A stretch of 64,000 bases of DNA, from positions 22,885 to 86,884 of the forward strand of contig DASZJG010000094.1 of the NCBI GenBank assembly GCA_035948315.1. The letters run 5' to 3'. This DNA is from CAJCJE01 sp035948315. GTDB taxonomy: Bacteria > Actinomycetota > Actinomycetes > Mycobacteriales > Pseudonocardiaceae. The notes under the pieces are model-generated. The model had not been told where the DNA came from and ran no database searches. It saw only the letters and a list, made by a program, of their open reading frames with translations. Shown here in pieces: positions 16,487-24,695 of the stretch (positions are counted from its first letter, which is position 1; every line of letters starts with the position of its first letter). Made by a program: the position numbers and the translations under genes.

Positions 16487-17491
16487 GTGAAGGTGGTCGT
16501 AGCAGTCGGTGGAGTTGGCGGCGCGAGGTTCCTGCTCGGCGTGAAGCACGCGCTCGGGCTCAACCCGGTCGGACCGACGGAGAACACGGAACACCAGGTC
16601 ACCGCGGTGGTCAACACCGGGGACGACCTGTGGATGCACGGGTTGCGAATCTGCCCCGACCTGGACACCTGCATGTACACGCTGGGTGGCGGGATCGAGA
16701 CCTCGCGCGGTTGGGGCCGGGCCAACGAGACCTGGGCGGTCCGGGAGGAACTGGCCGCCTACGGCGCCGATCCGACCTGGTTCGGGCTCGGCGACCGGGA
16801 CATCGCCACCCACCTGGTGCGGACCAGGATGATCCGCGCGGGCTATCCGCTCTCCGCGGTCACCGAGGCGCTGTGCGATCGCTGGCAGCCCGGCGTGCGC
16901 CTGCTGCCGATGAGCGACGAGCGGGTCGAGACGCACGTCGTCGTCGACCTGCCCGGCGAGGACGGTGCCGAGTCCGAGCGCAAGGCCGTGCACTTCCAGG
17001 AGTGGTGGGTCCGCTACCACGCGGAACTGCCCGCGCACTCGATCGTGCCGGTCGGCGCCGAGGAGTCCAAGCCGGCGCCCGGTGTGCTGGAGGCGATCGC
17101 CGAGGCGGACGTGGTGCTGCTGGCGCCGTCGAACCCGGTGGTGAGCATCGGCACCGTGCTGGCCGTGCCCGGTATCCGGGACGCGCTGCGCGGCGGGACG
17201 GCCCCGGTGATCGGGTTGTCCCCCATCGTCGGCGACCGGCCGGTGCGCGGCATGGCGGATGCCTGCCTCGCCGCGATCAACGTGCCCACCACCGCGGCCG
17301 CGGTCGGTGGTTACCTCGGCTCCCGCACCGAGTCCGAGACCGGCATCCTGGACGGCTGGCTGATCCACAAGACCGACACGGCCGAGGTGCCCGGGGTGCG
17401 GGTGCGGGCCGTGCCGCTGCTGATGTCCGATGTGGACGCGACGGCCGAGATGGCCCGCGCCGCCCTTGAACTGGCCGGAGTATCGCTATGA
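16487..17491 (+). CDS. fbiA: 2-phospho-L-lactate transferase (coenzyme F420 synthesis)
   Basis: A 334-residue CofD/FbiA enzyme that joins the activated phospho-carboxylate group to the deazaflavin Fo to make the F420-0 type intermediate. Diagnostic segments are VVVAVGGVGGARFLLGV at the N-terminus, VVNTGDDLWMHGLRICPDLD (residues about 40-60), TWFGLGDRD, and LAPSNPVVSIGTVLAVPG near 205-225. GTG at 16487 is chosen because the family sequence starts there, with GAGGA upstream at 16473-16477. The TGA overlaps the fbiB ATG by 4 bp. Equivalent to Rv3261. Confidence 0.95.
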   Translation: MKVVVAVGGVGGARFLLGVKHALGLNPVGPTENTEHQVTAVVNTGDDLWMHGLRICPDLDTCMYTLGGGIETSRGWGRANETWAVREELAAYGADPTWFGLGDRDIATHLVRTRMIRAGYPLSAVTEALCDRWQPGVRLLPMSDERVETHVVVDLPGEDGAESERKAVHFQEWWVRYHAELPAHSIVPVGAEESKPAPGVLEAIAEADVVLLAPSNPVVSIGTVLAVPGIRDALRGGTAPVIGLSPIVGDRPVRGMADACLAAINVPTTAAAVGGYLGSRTESETGILDGWLIHKTDTAEVPGVRVRAVPLLMSDVDATAEMARAALELAGVSL

Positions 17492-18855
17492 CCACCTCTG
17501 TCGGGGACCACGCCAGCGCGGGTGTCGAACTCCTCCCGATCGTCGGTCTGCCCGAGTTCCGCCCCGGCGACGACCTGGCCGCCGCGATCGCGACGGCCGC
17601 GCCGTGGCTGCGCGAGGGCGACGTGGTCGTGGTGACCAGCAAGGTCTTGTCCAAAGTAGAGGGTCGGCTGGTGGCGGTGCCGACCGATCCGGCGGCCCGC
17701 GAGGCCGCCCGGCGCGACCTGGTCCGGTCCGAGGCCGTGCGCGTCGTCGCCCGCTACGGCGAGAACTACATGATCACCGAGAACAAGCTCGGCATCGTGC
17801 AGGCCGCCAGCGGCGTGGACGCCTCCAACGTCGCGTCCGGCGAGGTCGCGCTGCTCCCGGAGAACCCGGACGCGTCCGCCGCCGCGCTGCGCGAGGCCCT
17901 GCGCGGGCTGCTCGGCGTGCAGGTCGCCGTGGTCGTCACCGACACCATGGGCCGGGCCTGGCGGATGGGCCAGATCGACGCCGCGATCGGCTCGGCCGGC
18001 CTGCGCGTGCTGCACCGCTACGCCGGCACCATCGACGCCCAGGGCAACGAGCTGGCCGTCACCGAGGTCGCCATCGCCGACGAGATCGCGGCCGCCGCCG
18101 ACCTGGTCAAGGGCAAGCTCGGCGGCTTCGCCGCGGCCGTGGTCCGCGGACTGTCCGTGGTGGACGATGGTTCCACCGCCCGTGACCTGCTCCGCCCCGG
18201 CAACGAGGACCTCTTCGCGATCGGCACGGCCGAGGCGATCGCGCAGGGCACACGAGAGGGCAGGCGGGAGGCGGTGCTGCTGCGCCGCTCCATCCGCTCG
18301 TTCAGCGCCGAACAGGTCGACCCGGACACGCTGCGCCGCGCCATCGCGGTCGGCCTGACCGCGCCCGCCCCGCACCACACCCACCCGGTCCGGTTCGTCT
18401 GGGTGCGCAACCGCCCGCTGCGCGCCAAGCTGCTCGACGCGATGCGCGCCGCCTGGCGTGCCGACCTGCGCGGCGACGGCTGGAGCGAGGAACGCATCGA
18501 CCGCAGGGTCGCGCGCGGCGAGATCCTCTACGGCGCCGCCGAACTCGTCCTCCCGTTCCGCGTCCCCGACGGCGCGCACGAATACCCCGACGAGCGCCGC
18601 GGCACCGCAGAAGCCGCGATGTTCACCGTGGCCGCGGGCGCTGCCGTGCAGGGCCTGCTGGTGGCGTTGGCGGCGGAGGGCCTCGGCTCCTGCTGGGTCT
18701 CCTCCACCCTGTTCGCCGCCGACGTCGTGCGCGGCGTCCTCGACCTGCCCGCCGACTGGTCTCCGCTGGGTGCCGTCGCCGTCGGTCACCCCGCGGACGG
18801 CCCGCTAGCCCCCCGCGAACCACGCGGCGACGGCGAGTTCCTGGTGGAGCTATGA
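17488..18855 (+). CDS. fbiB: Bifunctional coenzyme F420:gamma-L-glutamate ligase / FMN reductase domain
   Basis: A 455-residue two-domain protein. Residues 1-250 are the CofE-type ligase (VTSKVLSKVEGR, VVVTDTMGRAWRMGQID) that adds the polyglutamate tail to F420. Residues about 260-455 are a nitroreductase-fold FMN domain (VLLRRSIRSFSAEQVD, FTVAAGAAVQGLL, GLGSCWVSS) that in mycobacterial FbiB reduces dehydro-F420-0. The fusion is typical of actinobacteria. It overlaps fbiA by 4 bp upstream and the Nudix gene by 4 bp downstream, giving a tight three-gene operon. Equivalent to Rv3262. Confidence 0.95.
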   Translation: MTTSVGDHASAGVELLPIVGLPEFRPGDDLAAAIATAAPWLREGDVVVVTSKVLSKVEGRLVAVPTDPAAREAARRDLVRSEAVRVVARYGENYMITENKLGIVQAASGVDASNVASGEVALLPENPDASAAALREALRGLLGVQVAVVVTDTMGRAWRMGQIDAAIGSAGLRVLHRYAGTIDAQGNELAVTEVAIADEIAAAADLVKGKLGGFAAAVVRGLSVVDDGSTARDLLRPGNEDLFAIGTAEAIAQGTREGRREAVLLRRSIRSFSAEQVDPDTLRRAIAVGLTAPAPHHTHPVRFVWVRNRPLRAKLLDAMRAAWRADLRGDGWSEERIDRRVARGEILYGAAELVLPFRVPDGAHEYPDERRGTAEAAMFTVAAGAAVQGLLVALAAEGLGSCWVSSTLFAADVVRGVLDLPADWSPLGAVAVGHPADGPLAPREPRGDGEFLVEL

Positions 18856-19406
18856 GCAGTTTCGGTCCGCACGACGACGCGATGACCGCGCTGGACCGCT
18901 GGCGCCCGACCGCGCCCGGCCAGGAGCCGTTGCGCCAGGCGTTCCTCGGTTTCCTCGACGCCCGCCCCGACTCGTGCGCCCGCTCCTGCGCCGCCGGTCA
19001 CGTGACCGCGTCCGCGGTCGTGCTCGACGCGGCGGCCGAACGGATCCTGCTCACCCTGCACCCGAGGGTCGGCCGCTGGCTGCAACTCGGCGGCCACTGC
19101 GAGGCCGATGACTTCACCCTGGCCGGCGCCGCACTGCGCGAAGCCACCGAGGAATCCGGCATCTCCGGCCTGCGCCTGGAATACGAACCGCTGCACCTGG
19201 ACGTCCACCCGGTGACCTGTTCACTCGGCGTGCCCACCCGCCACTTCGACGTCCGCTTCCTGCTCCGAGCCCCGGTCAACGCCGAACCCGTGCGCAGCGC
19301 CGAGTCGATCGACCTGCAGTGGTGGCCCATCAGCCAACTCCCCGGCGACGAATCCAGCGACCTCGACGACCTGATCGCCGCGGCATTGGCCAGGACCGGC
19401 CGCTGA
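18852..19406 (+). CDS. Nudix hydrolase
   Basis: A 184-residue Nudix pyrophosphohydrolase. The Nudix box spans LGGHCEADDFT followed by ALREATEESGI; the catalytic REATEE core is intact, while the spacing from the leading Gly is one residue longer than the standard pattern, as in a known actinobacterial branch. The nucleotide or coenzyme substrate is unknown. It overlaps fbiB by 4 bp, so it is co-expressed with F420 genes and may clean up a by-product of that pathway, which is inference from position only. Confidence 0.88.
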   Translation: MSSFGPHDDAMTALDRWRPTAPGQEPLRQAFLGFLDARPDSCARSCAAGHVTASAVVLDAAAERILLTLHPRVGRWLQLGGHCEADDFTLAGAALREATEESGISGLRLEYEPLHLDVHPVTCSLGVPTRHFDVRFLLRAPVNAEPVRSAESIDLQWWPISQLPGDESSDLDDLIAAALARTGR

Positions 19407-19443
19407 CGCGCCAACTGCGTGTTGCGGGAAGGAGGAGACCGAG

Positions 19444-20019
19444 ATGACCGCGCTCCCTGACTACCCGGGTCCCATGTTGACCATCGCCGACTTCACGGCA
19501 CTGCCCGAGGACGATCAGCGCTGGGAACTACAAGAGGGCTCCCTCGTGAGGTCGCCGAGTCCAACCCCTCGTCACATGCGGGCGGAATTCCGGCTGGCCA
19601 GCCAGTTGGAGCCACAGCTGCTGCCCCGGTTGGAGGTCTTCGGCGATGTCGATATCGATCTCGACATGGTTCCGCCCAACCGCCCGGGTCACGCTCGCCG
19701 GCCCGACCTGATCGTGGTCGAGGTGGGCACGGTTGAGCGCGCCGACGACGAAGGACGGCTGATCCGCGCGAGTGAAGTCCTGCTCGTCGTGGAGATCGTG
19801 TCCCCTGGTTCGGTGCGGATGGACAACGTGATCAAGCGCGGCGAGTACGCCGATGCCGGAATCGGCCACTACTGGATCATCGACCTGGATCCGCCGGTGT
19901 CGATGCTGGCCTGCCATCTGGGCGGCGAACTGGGCTACGTCGACGACGGCGCGATCACCGGAACACACATCGCCACCGAGCCATTCGCGGCAACGATCGA
20001 GCTGGACAAGCTCCGCTGA
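19444..20019 (+). CDS. Uma2-family (DUF820) PD-(D/E)XK-like nuclease
   Basis: A 191-residue protein of the Uma2 family, which has a restriction-endonuclease-like fold. Core acidic residues appear in RRPDLIVVEV and LLVVEIVSPGS, with a Lys in NVIKRGEYADAG, then HYWIIDLD. The cellular role of the family is not established; copies are abundant in actinomycetes and cyanobacteria. GGAAGGAGGAG lies directly upstream of the ATG. The TGA is immediately followed by the TGA of the convergent AlkA-like gene, the two stops together forming TGATCA. Confidence 0.88.
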   Translation: MTALPDYPGPMLTIADFTALPEDDQRWELQEGSLVRSPSPTPRHMRAEFRLASQLEPQLLPRLEVFGDVDIDLDMVPPNRPGHARRPDLIVVEVGTVERADDEGRLIRASEVLLVVEIVSPGSVRMDNVIKRGEYADAGIGHYWIIDLDPPVSMLACHLGGELGYVDDGAITGTHIATEPFAATIELDKLR

Positions 20020-20967
20020 TCAGAACCTGCGGTAGTCGCGGGGGCTGTAGCGCGGGGCGAAGCGCGGGCGGCGGAAGCCGGACGCCTCGATGTAGCGGAC
20101 CGCGCGTTGGCGCTGTGGCGCGTACGGGGCGAGGACTTCGAGCATGCCGGCGTCGTCGAGGGAGTGGCCGACGAGCGCGTGGCCGACGGTGCTCGGCACG
20201 TGCAGGTCGCCGACGCTGACCGCGTCCGGGTCGCCCCAGGCGCGCTGCGCGACCTCGGCGGCGGTCCAGATGCCGATGCCGGGGATGCGCCGCAGCAGGT
20301 TGCGGCCTTCGACGCCGCGCAGTTCGGCCGCGCGTTCGAGCCGGTGCGCGACCTGGGCGGCGGCCACGAGCGCGCGGCGGCGGGCGCCGTCCACGCCCGC
20401 GCGGTGCCATTCCCAGTCGGTGATGCCGAGCAGTTGGGTCGGGCTGGGCGGGGTGCGCATGCCGTCCGGGGTGGGGCCGGGCGCGGGCGAGCCGAATCGG
20501 CGGGCGAGTTCGCGCCAGGACCGGTGCGCCTCGATGCCGGTGACCTTCTGTTCGAGGATCGCGCCGACCAGCACGTCCCAGACGCGGCCGGTGGCACCGA
20601 GCCGCAGTCCGGGCATGCGTTTGCGGGTCTCGTCGACGAGCGGATGGTGCGCGACGAAACCGGTGTCGTCGTCATCGGCGCCGAGCAGCGCCGGAAATCC
20701 GGCGATCAGCCGTTCCGCGCCCGCGCCCCAGGCGGTCGCGGTGAACCGGCCGGCACCATCGCGAACCAGCCCGATCGTGGCCGGTCCGTCCGGGGTGTTC
20801 CCGGTCAGCCAGCGGATGCCGCGCTGCTCGACCCGGTAGGTCGGGTCGCCGGGACCTCTGGCCAACGGGCCGAGCAACGCGCCGGGGTCGACCAGGAACG
20901 ACGGCGACCAGGAGCAGGAGATGCCCTCGTCCTGTACCGGTCGCTCGTCGAGTTCGGTCACGCTCAC
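20020..20967 (-). CDS. AlkA-like DNA-3-methyladenine glycosylase
   Basis: A 315-residue base-excision repair enzyme of the HhH-GPD superfamily. The helix-hairpin-helix LLRRIPGIGIWTAAEVA is followed by VSVGDLHVPS, whose Asp is the expected catalytic residue. An N-terminal domain of about 120 residues resembles that of AlkA. It should remove alkylated purines. The start is GTG. It lies 10 bp downstream of manC on the same strand and converges with Uma2 without a gap. Substrate range is unknown. Confidence 0.85.
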   Translation of the reverse strand: MSVTELDERPVQDEGISCSWSPSFLVDPGALLGPLARGPGDPTYRVEQRGIRWLTGNTPDGPATIGLVRDGAGRFTATAWGAGAERLIAGFPALLGADDDDTGFVAHHPLVDETRKRMPGLRLGATGRVWDVLVGAILEQKVTGIEAHRSWRELARRFGSPAPGPTPDGMRTPPSPTQLLGITDWEWHRAGVDGARRRALVAAAQVAHRLERAAELRGVEGRNLLRRIPGIGIWTAAEVAQRAWGDPDAVSVGDLHVPSTVGHALVGHSLDDAGMLEVLAPYAPQRQRAVRYIEASGFRRPRFAPRYSPRDYRRF

Positions 20968-20977
20968 CCTGTCCGTT

Positions 20978-22093
20978 CTACGCGTCCGTGGAGAACCGCA
21001 CGCCGGCCTCGGGCAGTTCGACGCCGGGCCACACCCGCGCGCCGTGCAGCAGTTCGCAGCGCGCGCCGATGACCGCGCCGTCTCCGATGACGGTGTCGCG
21101 TAGCACCGCGCCCGCGCCGATCCGCGCGCCCACGCCGATCACGCTGCGTTCCACGACCGCGCCGGCCGCGATGACCGCGTTGTCGAACACCACGGCTCCG
21201 TCGATCCGCGCGCCCGCGCCGACGGTCGCGCCCGCGCCGATGGTCGTCCCGCCGGTGAGCACGGCGTCGGCCGCGACCGTCGCGCCGGGCAGGACCAGTC
21301 GTTCGTCGGGCCGGCCGGACAACGCTGCGGACGGCGCGATGCCGCGCACCAGGTCGGCCGAGCCGCGCACGAACGCCTCGGGGGTGCCGAGATCGAGCCA
21401 GTAGGAGCTGTCCACGTAACCCTGCACGCGGGCGCCGCTCGCGAGCAGGCCCGGGAAGGTCTCGCGTTCGACGGACACCGGGCGACCAGCGGGGATGGCG
21501 TCGATCACCGAGCGCCGGAAGATGTAGCAACCCGCGTTGATCTGGTCGGTCGGCGGATTGTCCGTCTTCTCCAGGAACGCGGTGACCCGGCCGTCGGCAT
21601 CCGTTGGCACGCAACCGAATGGGCGCGGATCGGACACCTTGACCAGGTGCAGCGTCACGTCCGCCGCGCTCGCGCGGTGGGTGGCGAGTTGGCCGCGCAG
21701 GTCGACGCCGGACAGCACGTCGCCGTTGAAGATGAACACGTCCGGTTCGCGCAGCCGCTCGGCGACGTTGCGGATGCCGCCCGCGGTGTCCAGCGGCTCC
21801 GACTCGACCACGTACTCCAGTTCGAGGCCGAGCGCCGAACCGTCGCCGAAGTGCTCCTCGAACACCTCGGCCCGGTAGGAGGTGCCGAGCACGACGTGGC
21901 TGATGCCGGCCGCTTTGACCCTTGACAGCAGGTGAGTGAGGAACGGCACGCCCGCGGTGGGCAGCATCGGCTTGGGCGCGGACAGCGTCAGCGGCCGCAG
22001 CCTGGTGCCCTTGCCACCGACCAGGACGACCGCCTCAGCGCCCGCTACCTGCTCGGTTGGTGTTCGGTCGGGCGACGTGGTGCTCGACGACAT
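20978..22093 (-). CDS. manC: Mannose-1-phosphate guanylyltransferase (NDP-sugar pyrophosphorylase)
   Basis: A 371-residue nucleotidyltransferase. The N-terminal GT-A-like domain carries VLVGGKGTRLRPLTL and FNGDVLSG, and from about residue 265 a left-handed beta-helix of hexapeptide repeats follows (GATVAADAVL, TIGAGATVGAG). It is equivalent to Rv3264c, which forms GDP-mannose. Other sugar-1-phosphates cannot be excluded from sequence. ATG at 22091-22093 has AGGAGGG upstream, so the longer frame is rejected. It fits with manA and manB in this window. Confidence 0.88.
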   Translation of the reverse strand: MSSSTTSPDRTPTEQVAGAEAVVLVGGKGTRLRPLTLSAPKPMLPTAGVPFLTHLLSRVKAAGISHVVLGTSYRAEVFEEHFGDGSALGLELEYVVESEPLDTAGGIRNVAERLREPDVFIFNGDVLSGVDLRGQLATHRASAADVTLHLVKVSDPRPFGCVPTDADGRVTAFLEKTDNPPTDQINAGCYIFRRSVIDAIPAGRPVSVERETFPGLLASGARVQGYVDSSYWLDLGTPEAFVRGSADLVRGIAPSAALSGRPDERLVLPGATVAADAVLTGGTTIGAGATVGAGARIDGAVVFDNAVIAAGAVVERSVIGVGARIGAGAVLRDTVIGDGAVIGARCELLHGARVWPGVELPEAGVRFSTDA

Positions 22094-22296
22094 GCCGTTT
22101 TCCCTCCTGAACTGACGGCGACCCCGAGTAGGGAATAGTCTTGCAGGGCGCCGTCGGGAGACTGCGTCGGACCCGATAGGGGACGGGCGGTACCGACGGG
22201 GGGACGGGAAACCTCTGTCGGCTGTGGACCTCCAGCGGGATGTCCACGAAGATAGGGTGCTGCCGGACAAGCACCCGCACGCAGGGAGGTCGGTGC

Positions 22297-22764
22297 ATGG
22301 ACCCCCGTGATCGGGCGGATGCCGCGCTGGCCCGTGCTCGGGCCCGAGGCGCGTTCGTGGTGACACCCGATGACGCGGTCTCGCCGATGGACGCGAAGAA
22401 CACCCAGCAGATCCCCAGAGCTGTGGTGAACGCGCTGGACACCTCCCGGCAGGACAGCGACACCACCATGGTGATCTCCGCCGGCATGGCGCGCGGCCAC
22501 GGCCACCCGGTTCCCCAGCAGCCGCCGCAACAGCACCCGCACCAGCCGCAACAACCTCCGCAGCAGCCGATCAGTCCGGCGCTGCTGGAGGAGACGCGGA
22601 CGCAGCCGGTGCAGGTCCCCGCTCAGCAGCCGACCTACCGGCCCGAGCCGCAACAGCAGCCCGAGCCGCAGCCGGCTCCCCGCGCGCTGGACGGCCTGGT
22701 GCCGACCGTGCAGCAGCCCGCCAACCCGCGCAGCACGCTGTCCCGCCGCCTCGAAGGCGACTAG
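22297..22764 (+). CDS. Gln/Pro-rich protein of unknown function
   Basis: A 155-residue protein that I cannot assign. Residues 1-70 are ordered-looking (ARARARGAFVVTPDDAVSPM, then DTTMVISAGMARG), and the remainder is low complexity, dominated by Gln and Pro, ending STLSRRLEGD. There is no membrane segment or signal peptide. ATG at 22297 is chosen because AGGGAGG precedes it. It is divergent from manC across about 200 bp and sits next to the HicA/HicB-like pair, with a short gap to the convergent antitoxin. Confidence 0.75.
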   Translation: MDPRDRADAALARARARGAFVVTPDDAVSPMDAKNTQQIPRAVVNALDTSRQDSDTTMVISAGMARGHGHPVPQQPPQQHPHQPQQPPQQPISPALLEETRTQPVQVPAQQPTYRPEPQQQPEPQPAPRALDGLVPTVQQPANPRSTLSRRLEGD

Positions 22765-22784
22765 CTCGGCGCACCCATCGCTTG

Positions 22785-23432
22785 CTAACGCGAATTGAGG
22801 AAGGCATCGTCCGTCGCCACTTCCGTGAGAACGGACGCGGTTCCGGACAACAGGTCACCACGAAAATCAGGGCGTGCGCGTTGAGCTGCGGCCAGCAGAG
22901 CAACCAGCACCGACTCGAACGGGCTGGGCACCTCACTGCCGACAAGATCGTGGGTGGCCGGGTCCCGCAGTCGCTGACCCAGCTTTGCCTCGACTGCCGC
23001 GTATAGCTCGTCCGGCTGCCGCAACACGGCATCATTGCCGCTCTCGGCGACCAGTTGGCCGACGCGCTGATGAGACACACCGATGACATCCGCGATTTCG
23101 CGATAGCTCAGACCGGCGGAGCGCATCGACCCGATCGTCGCCCTACGGGTCGCGTCCCGTTGGCGAACCGCATGCTCGACCAAATGGTCCCACTCGCGAA
23201 GGTTCTCGATCAACGCGGTGAGATCCTGCGTGCCAAGGCGATAGTGCCAGTCGATCCAGAAGCTGTCCGGCTCGATGTCCTGTAGAGACGCGATGACGTC
23301 GCGGACCGCGTCCGGCAACTCCTCGAACTTCTCCACGTCGGTCGCGCCGGCCGGCAAGCCTTCGACAACCGCGACCCACAGGCCGTCTTCTCGCGACACG
23401 ACAACGGAGTATGCGGGCAGCCGATCAATCAC
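22785..23432 (-). CDS. HicB-like antitoxin with C-terminal HTH (putative)
   Basis: A protein of about 215 residues. The first 80 (YSVVVSREDGLWVAVVEGLP, then an FxxLPDAVRDVIA helix) resemble the partly degraded RNase H fold of HicB. The middle has a helix-turn-helix (GLSYREIADVIGVSHQRVGQL), followed by an unusual extension of about 80 residues. It should bind the upstream HicA-like toxin and repress the shared promoter. GTG at 23430-23432 is preferred because GGAGG sits four bases upstream and it overlaps the toxin stop by 4 bp; an ATG five codons earlier is possible but has no ribosome site. Confidence 0.65.
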   Translation of the reverse strand: MIDRLPAYSVVVSREDGLWVAVVEGLPAGATDVEKFEELPDAVRDVIASLQDIEPDSFWIDWHYRLGTQDLTALIENLREWDHLVEHAVRQRDATRRATIGSMRSAGLSYREIADVIGVSHQRVGQLVAESGNDAVLRQPDELYAAVEAKLGQRLRDPATHDLVGSEVPSPFESVLVALLAAAQRARPDFRGDLLSGTASVLTEVATDDAFLNSR

Positions 23433-23689
23433 TTGTCCTCCATCCATCGATCGCCGAACAGGTGCGCCAACGCTTCCTCAATGTTGCGGAGCACTGGCCA
23501 CGACAGTTCTCGTGCGTGACCAGTAACGACGAACCTGCCCACTTCCTCCCCGTCCGCATCACGCACGACGTGGAGACGATGCGAGCCCTTGCCACGCCCA
23601 GGTTCCTCCGTCACCACGTACCCGCGCTGACGTGCTTGTCGCCGCACGCGCGTCAGCAGCGCCGTCGGCCTGAGTCGCTTGTTGACCAC
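23429..23689 (-). CDS. HicA-like mRNA interferase toxin (putative)
   Basis: An 86-residue basic protein resembling HicA toxins, which cleave mRNA. The characteristic GKGSHRLHV element with the catalytic His lies at about residues 33-41, preceded by VRRQARQRGYVVTEE, and the C-terminal half has the LRNIEEALAHLFGD helix. It is longer than typical HicA (about 60-70 residues). The GTG start lies 7 bases after a TAGACA -10 element, suggesting a leaderless transcript. It is the first gene of a two-gene cassette with the HicB-like gene. Assignment rests on motif and gene pairing. Confidence 0.68.
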   Translation of the reverse strand: MVNKRLRPTALLTRVRRQARQRGYVVTEEPGRGKGSHRLHVVRDADGEEVGRFVVTGHARELSWPVLRNIEEALAHLFGDRWMEDK

Positions 23690-23696
23690 AACTATA

Positions 23697-23726
23697 TGTC
23701 TATCGGTCTAGACGGGCAAGTGTCAA
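23697..23726 (-). promoter_or_regulatory. Promoter of the HicA/HicB-like cassette with palindrome
   Basis: On the minus strand TTGACA (23721-23726) and TAGACA (23697-23702) are 18 bases apart, and the GTG start follows 7 bases later, so transcription probably begins at the start codon. The 8-base palindrome GTCTAGAC at 23706-23713 lies between the boxes and is a likely operator for the antitoxin. Confidence 0.6.
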
Positions 23727-23756
23727 GTCGACTAGACACGAGCGAGTGACGGGCTA

Positions 23757-24659
23757 CTAGGCTTCGCCGCGCGTTTCCAGTTTGAGGCGGAGGTCGAGGC
23801 CGGCCTTGATCGCCGCGAGTACGGGTGCCCACTGCGGGCCGCGGTGCCGGTCTGCGAGGTACTGGTAGGCGCTGTCGTGGTGGGCGGTGAGCATCTTGGC
23901 GGACGCCTTCTCGGTCGCCTTGCCGCCCTCGTGCACGACTTCCGCGTCGGGCACGTAGACGTTGCGCCAGCCGGCCTTGCCGAGCCGGTCGCCGAGGTCG
24001 ACGTCCTCGAAGTACATGAAGTAGCGCTGGTCGAAGCCGTTGACCTCGTTGAACGCGGCGCGGCGGAGCAGTTGGCAGGAGCCGGAGAGCCAGCCCGCGG
24101 TGCGTTCGGCGACCTCGTTGTCGGACTGGCGGTAGGCGCGGGTCCACGGGTTGCCTGGCCAGACCTTGCCGAGGGTGCCGTGGCCGATACCGCGCCCGAG
24201 CGAGGGCAGCAGCCGCGCGGAGGGGTAGACGGCGCCCTCCGGGTCGCGGATGAGCGGGCCGAACGCGCCGCCGTCCGGCCACCGTTCGCCCGCGGCGAGC
24301 AGCTTGTCCAGGCTGCCCGGCTTGAACTCCAGGTCGGGGTTGGCCACGACGACCCAGTCGATCTCCGGCGGCAGCGCCCGCACGCCGAGGTTGGCCGCGG
24401 TGCCGTAGCCGAGGTTGCCGCCGGTGCGCAGCAGTTCGACGCCGTCACGCTGCGCGCCACGCTCGGGGGCGCCGTCGGTGGACCCGTTGTCCGCGATCAC
24501 CACCCGAACGTCCCTGGTGGTGGCCTTTTCCAGACTGTCGAGGAACGCTGCCAGCGTGTCGCCGGGAAAGTAGGTCACCACGACGACGCCGAGCGGCGCG
24601 AGGGTGTCATCGCCGACCCCCTGACGGGGGCCCGCCCCCTCCGGTTGCGATTGGGTCAC
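23757..24659 (-). CDS. wbbL: Rhamnosyltransferase WbbL-like (GT2)
   Basis: A 300-residue GT-A family 2 transferase. Motifs: VVVVTYFPGD, VVIADNGSTDG, VVVANPDLEF (metal-binding acidic site) and YFMYFEDVDLGDRL near residue 215-230. In mycobacteria WbbL adds rhamnose from dTDP-rhamnose to GlcNAc-diphosphoryl-decaprenol, building the linker that ties arabinogalactan to peptidoglycan; length and gene position match Rv3265c. It is the last of three minus-strand glycosyltransferase genes, with a 36-bp gap upstream. It acts at the cytoplasmic face of the membrane. Confidence 0.88.
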   Translation of the reverse strand: MTQSQPEGAGPRQGVGDDTLAPLGVVVVTYFPGDTLAAFLDSLEKATTRDVRVVIADNGSTDGAPERGAQRDGVELLRTGGNLGYGTAANLGVRALPPEIDWVVVANPDLEFKPGSLDKLLAAGERWPDGGAFGPLIRDPEGAVYPSARLLPSLGRGIGHGTLGKVWPGNPWTRAYRQSDNEVAERTAGWLSGSCQLLRRAAFNEVNGFDQRYFMYFEDVDLGDRLGKAGWRNVYVPDAEVVHEGGKATEKASAKMLTAHHDSAYQYLADRHRGPQWAPVLAAIKAGLDLRLKLETRGEA

Positions 24660-24695
24660 GGCGGACCATTGTGCACCGCGCCGGGAGCCGGCGTG

